From: Thermoplasmata archaeon
Lineage (GTDB): Archaea; Thermoplasmatota; Thermoplasmata; Lutacidiplasmatales; UBA184
Assembly (NCBI GenBank): GCA_022750435.1
Contig: JAKIVS010000017.1
Coordinates: forward strand, 1-32,642
Direction: 5' to 3'
Length of the DNA stretch: 32,642 bases
In this document: piece by piece, positions 31,207 through 32,642 of the stretch
How the letters are laid out: each line of letters opens with the position of its first letter
Position numbering within the stretch: the stretch's first letter is position 1
Translations under genes and position numbers: made by a program
Notes under the pieces: generated by a model
Seen by the model: the letters and a program-made list of their open reading frames with translations, nothing else
Database searches by the model: none
What the model was told of the DNA's origin: nothing

Positions 31207-31668
31207 ATGTTTCGCCGACCCGAGCCCACACCTCCCGTCGTCCTGGACCGAATCCGCCCCGTCGAGGTGCCGGTGCTGACGGAAGTCAAGCGCCGCCTCG
31301 GACGCGACGACGTCGCCGGGGCGCTCCTCTACGCCTACCCGAAGGTCGTCGAGGACCTCGGACGCGCGTACGACGTGGCGTTCCCGGAGGGGTATTCTCA
31401 CGAGGAGATCCTGACGCGCCGGTTCAACGAGGCGATGGCGCCGATGGCCGAGTTCTTCGACCAGCTGTACCGAATGTACGCCCCCGTCCGATTCGGCGGA
31501 CGCGCCCCGCCCGGCACGGCGGACGTCGTCCTCGAGCTCGTCCAGAGCCTGTACTCCCCCGAGCCGATGTGGCGCCTGTACGTGACCCCCTACTCGCCGG
31601 AGCCAGCGGCCACGACGAGCGCCGGAACCTCCGCCACGACCCCCGAGCGCGCGGGCGAGGAGGGCTAG
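31207..31668 (+). CDS. small DUF4129-like protein of a MoxR operon
   Basis: This protein has 153 residues from the ATG at 31207; a GTG at 31195 overlapping the previous stop (GTGA) is an alternative. The helical core (ALLYAYPKVVEDLGRAYDVAF, then HEEILTRRF, then FFDQLYRMYAPVRFGG) resembles the C-terminal DUF4129 domain often encoded beside MoxR ATPases. No membrane segment is visible. It abuts the next gene (stop 31668, start 31669). The domain call is by pattern and context. Confidence 0.65.
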   Translation: MFRRPEPTPPVVLDRIRPVEVPVLTEVKRRLGRDDVAGALLYAYPKVVEDLGRAYDVAFPEGYSHEEILTRRFNEAMAPMAEFFDQLYRMYAPVRFGGRAPPGTADVVLELVQSLYSPEPMWRLYVTPYSPEPAATTSAGTSATTPERAGEEG

Positions 31669-32190
31669 ATGGTCGACGCACCCACCATCCTCCTCGGGCT
31701 CGTGACCGACCCCCGGGTCGGCCTGCCAATCCTCTTGCTCGCCGGGGCCACGGTCGCGTGGGTCGCCTCGCACCCGGGCTCGGAACCCCGCCGCCACCGA
31801 AGCGAAGCGAGCGCGCCCGAGCCCGACGCCGACCCGGTGTCGCGGACCTACCTCGCGGTCCGGCGGGAGGCGTACTCCTCGCTCCTCGTGGAGACGCACG
31901 TCCGCCTCGACCGCGCGCTGCTCGCTCGCACGGGCCGACGGCTGCGCGACATCCCGTGGCGCGCGAGCGCGGCGAAGACGCTCGGCGTTCCCGATGCGAA
32001 GGCACTCCGCGCGAGCTTGCGCGGCCTTGAGTCCCTCTACCTCTGGTCGGTCCGGCTCGAGACCGCGAGCCTGCTGCGGTGGGACTTCTGGCGCTCCATC
32101 GAGGCCTCCCGGGTCCAGTTCCGGATCCGTCTCGCCGCCCAGCTCCAGCTCGTCGACCACCAGCTCCGCCGCCTCGGATACGTTCCATGA
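31669..32190 (+). CDS. single-pass membrane protein in a MoxR operon
   Basis: This 173-residue protein has one hydrophobic stretch ([19 protein letters not shown], about 19-37). A cytoplasmic Arg-rich helical domain follows ([27 protein letters not shown]..., residues about 62-173). I recognise no family, though in position it matches small membrane partners in MoxR/DUF58 clusters. It starts directly after the previous stop and ends with a four-base ATGA overlap with moxR, so tight translational coupling is likely. Confidence 0.65.
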   Translation: MVDAPTILLGLVTDPRVGLPILLLAGATVAWVASHPGSEPRRHRSEASAPEPDADPVSRTYLAVRREAYSSLLVETHVRLDRALLARTGRRLRDIPWRASAAKTLGVPDAKALRASLRGLESLYLWSVRLETASLLRWDFWRSIEASRVQFRIRLAAQLQLVDHQLRRLGYVP

Positions 32191-32642
32191 ACTCCTCGAA
32201 GCCCGCCCGACCGGCCGCCGCCATCCCGAACGCGCCCGGACCGACCCCGGCGAGCGCCCCCAGCGGCGCCCCCGATGCGGCCACGGTCCTCGACCGGCTC
32301 TCGAAGTCGGTCGGGGAGTCGGTGATCGGCTACGACCCGGTCGTCCGACTGCTCACGGTCGCCCTGATCTCGGAGGGCCACGTCCTCCTCGAGGGCGTCC
32401 CGGGGATCGCGAAGACGATGCTCGTGCGGAGGTTCTCCTCCGCCCTCTCGCTCTCGTTCAAGCGGATCCAGTTCACGCCCGACATGCTCCCGTCCGACAT
32501 CGTGGGCACGGTGGTGCTCAACCCCGTGAGCCAGGAGTTCGAGTACCGGCGGGGGCCGGTGTTCGCAAACGTGGTGCTCGCCGACGAGATCAACCGGGCG
32601 CCGCCGAAGGTCCAGTCGGCGCTCCTCGAGGCGATGCAGGAG
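32187..32642 (+). CDS. MoxR-family AAA+ ATPase (partial, runs off the window)
   Basis: 152 residues are visible. An Ala/Pro-rich start is followed by [16 protein letters not shown], Walker A GVPGIAKT (about 68-75), [14 protein letters not shown], and Walker [21 protein letters not shown]. These are the diagnostic MoxR motifs. MoxR ATPases act as chaperones, often with DUF58/von Willebrand factor A partners and transglutaminase or DUF4129 proteins that would lie past the window edge. The 3' part is missing because the window ends at 32642. Confidence 0.93.
   Translation, partial: MNSSKPARPAAAIPNAPGPTPASAPSGAPDAATVLDRLSKSVGESVIGYDPVVRLLTVALISEGHVLLEGVPGIAKTMLVRRFSSALSLSFKRIQFTPDMLPSDIVGTVVLNPVSQEFEYRRGPVFANVVLADEINRAPPKVQSALLEAMQE

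Overview
The window is a GC-rich (estimated high-60s percent) archaeal chromosome segment. The archaeal assignment rests on an intron-bearing tRNA-Leu with a perfect bulge-helix-bulge, a METTL5-type methyltransferase, exosome subunit Csl4, the large primase subunit PriL, an AK6/Fap7-type kinase, an archaetidylinositol-phosphate-type synthase and RtcB. Starts fit archaeal usage: many genes begin with GTG or ATG 25-35 nt below an AT-rich TATA-like box, so many messages are probably leaderless. Two acid-type S53 (kumamolisin-like) proteases and several NxT/S-rich secreted proteins with C-terminal membrane anchors point to a heterotrophic, acid-adapted lineage. I infer Thermoplasmatota, possibly an uncultured acidic-soil group; the lineage is an inference.

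Layout: tRNA-Leu(UAA) (28-134) precedes a co-oriented METTL5-like/Csl4/GlyA operon (167-2587). A minus-strand surface-protein pair follows: a Ser-tailed anchored protein (2703-4274) and a giant S53 protease (4420-9363) that share a C-terminal stalk module. The protease ends in a C2H2 zinc-finger motif. A divergent AK6/CDP-alcohol transferase pair (9468-10712) converges on, and overlaps, a minus-strand S2P-PriL operon (10642-13154). A second S53 protease with about seven PKD-like domains (13274-17464), a VOC protein and a bPH2-domain membrane protein follow on the plus strand.

Next come a small secreted protein and RtcB on the minus strand, and two small plus-strand membrane proteins. A compact minus-strand biotin operon (22237-26598) reads BirA, acyl-CoA carboxyltransferase, pyruvate-type carboxyltransferase, biotin carrier. 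Its make-up matches the three subunits of Propionibacterium-type methylmalonyl-CoA:pyruvate transcarboxylase plus its biotin ligase, with no biotin carboxylase in the window. The right end holds a polyproline-tailed membrane protein, an SCP2-like small protein, a Kelch/Ig-like anchored surface protein, and the start of a MoxR operon cut by the window edge.

Themes: RNA maturation (intron tRNA, RtcB, Csl4, METTL5, AK6); extracellular protein breakdown and display (two S53 proteases, anchored stalk proteins, S2P, MoxR); and carboxyl transfer between propionyl-CoA/methylmalonyl-CoA and pyruvate/oxaloacetate. All gaps between genes are shorter than 300 bases. I saw no insertion sequence, CRISPR array or rRNA.
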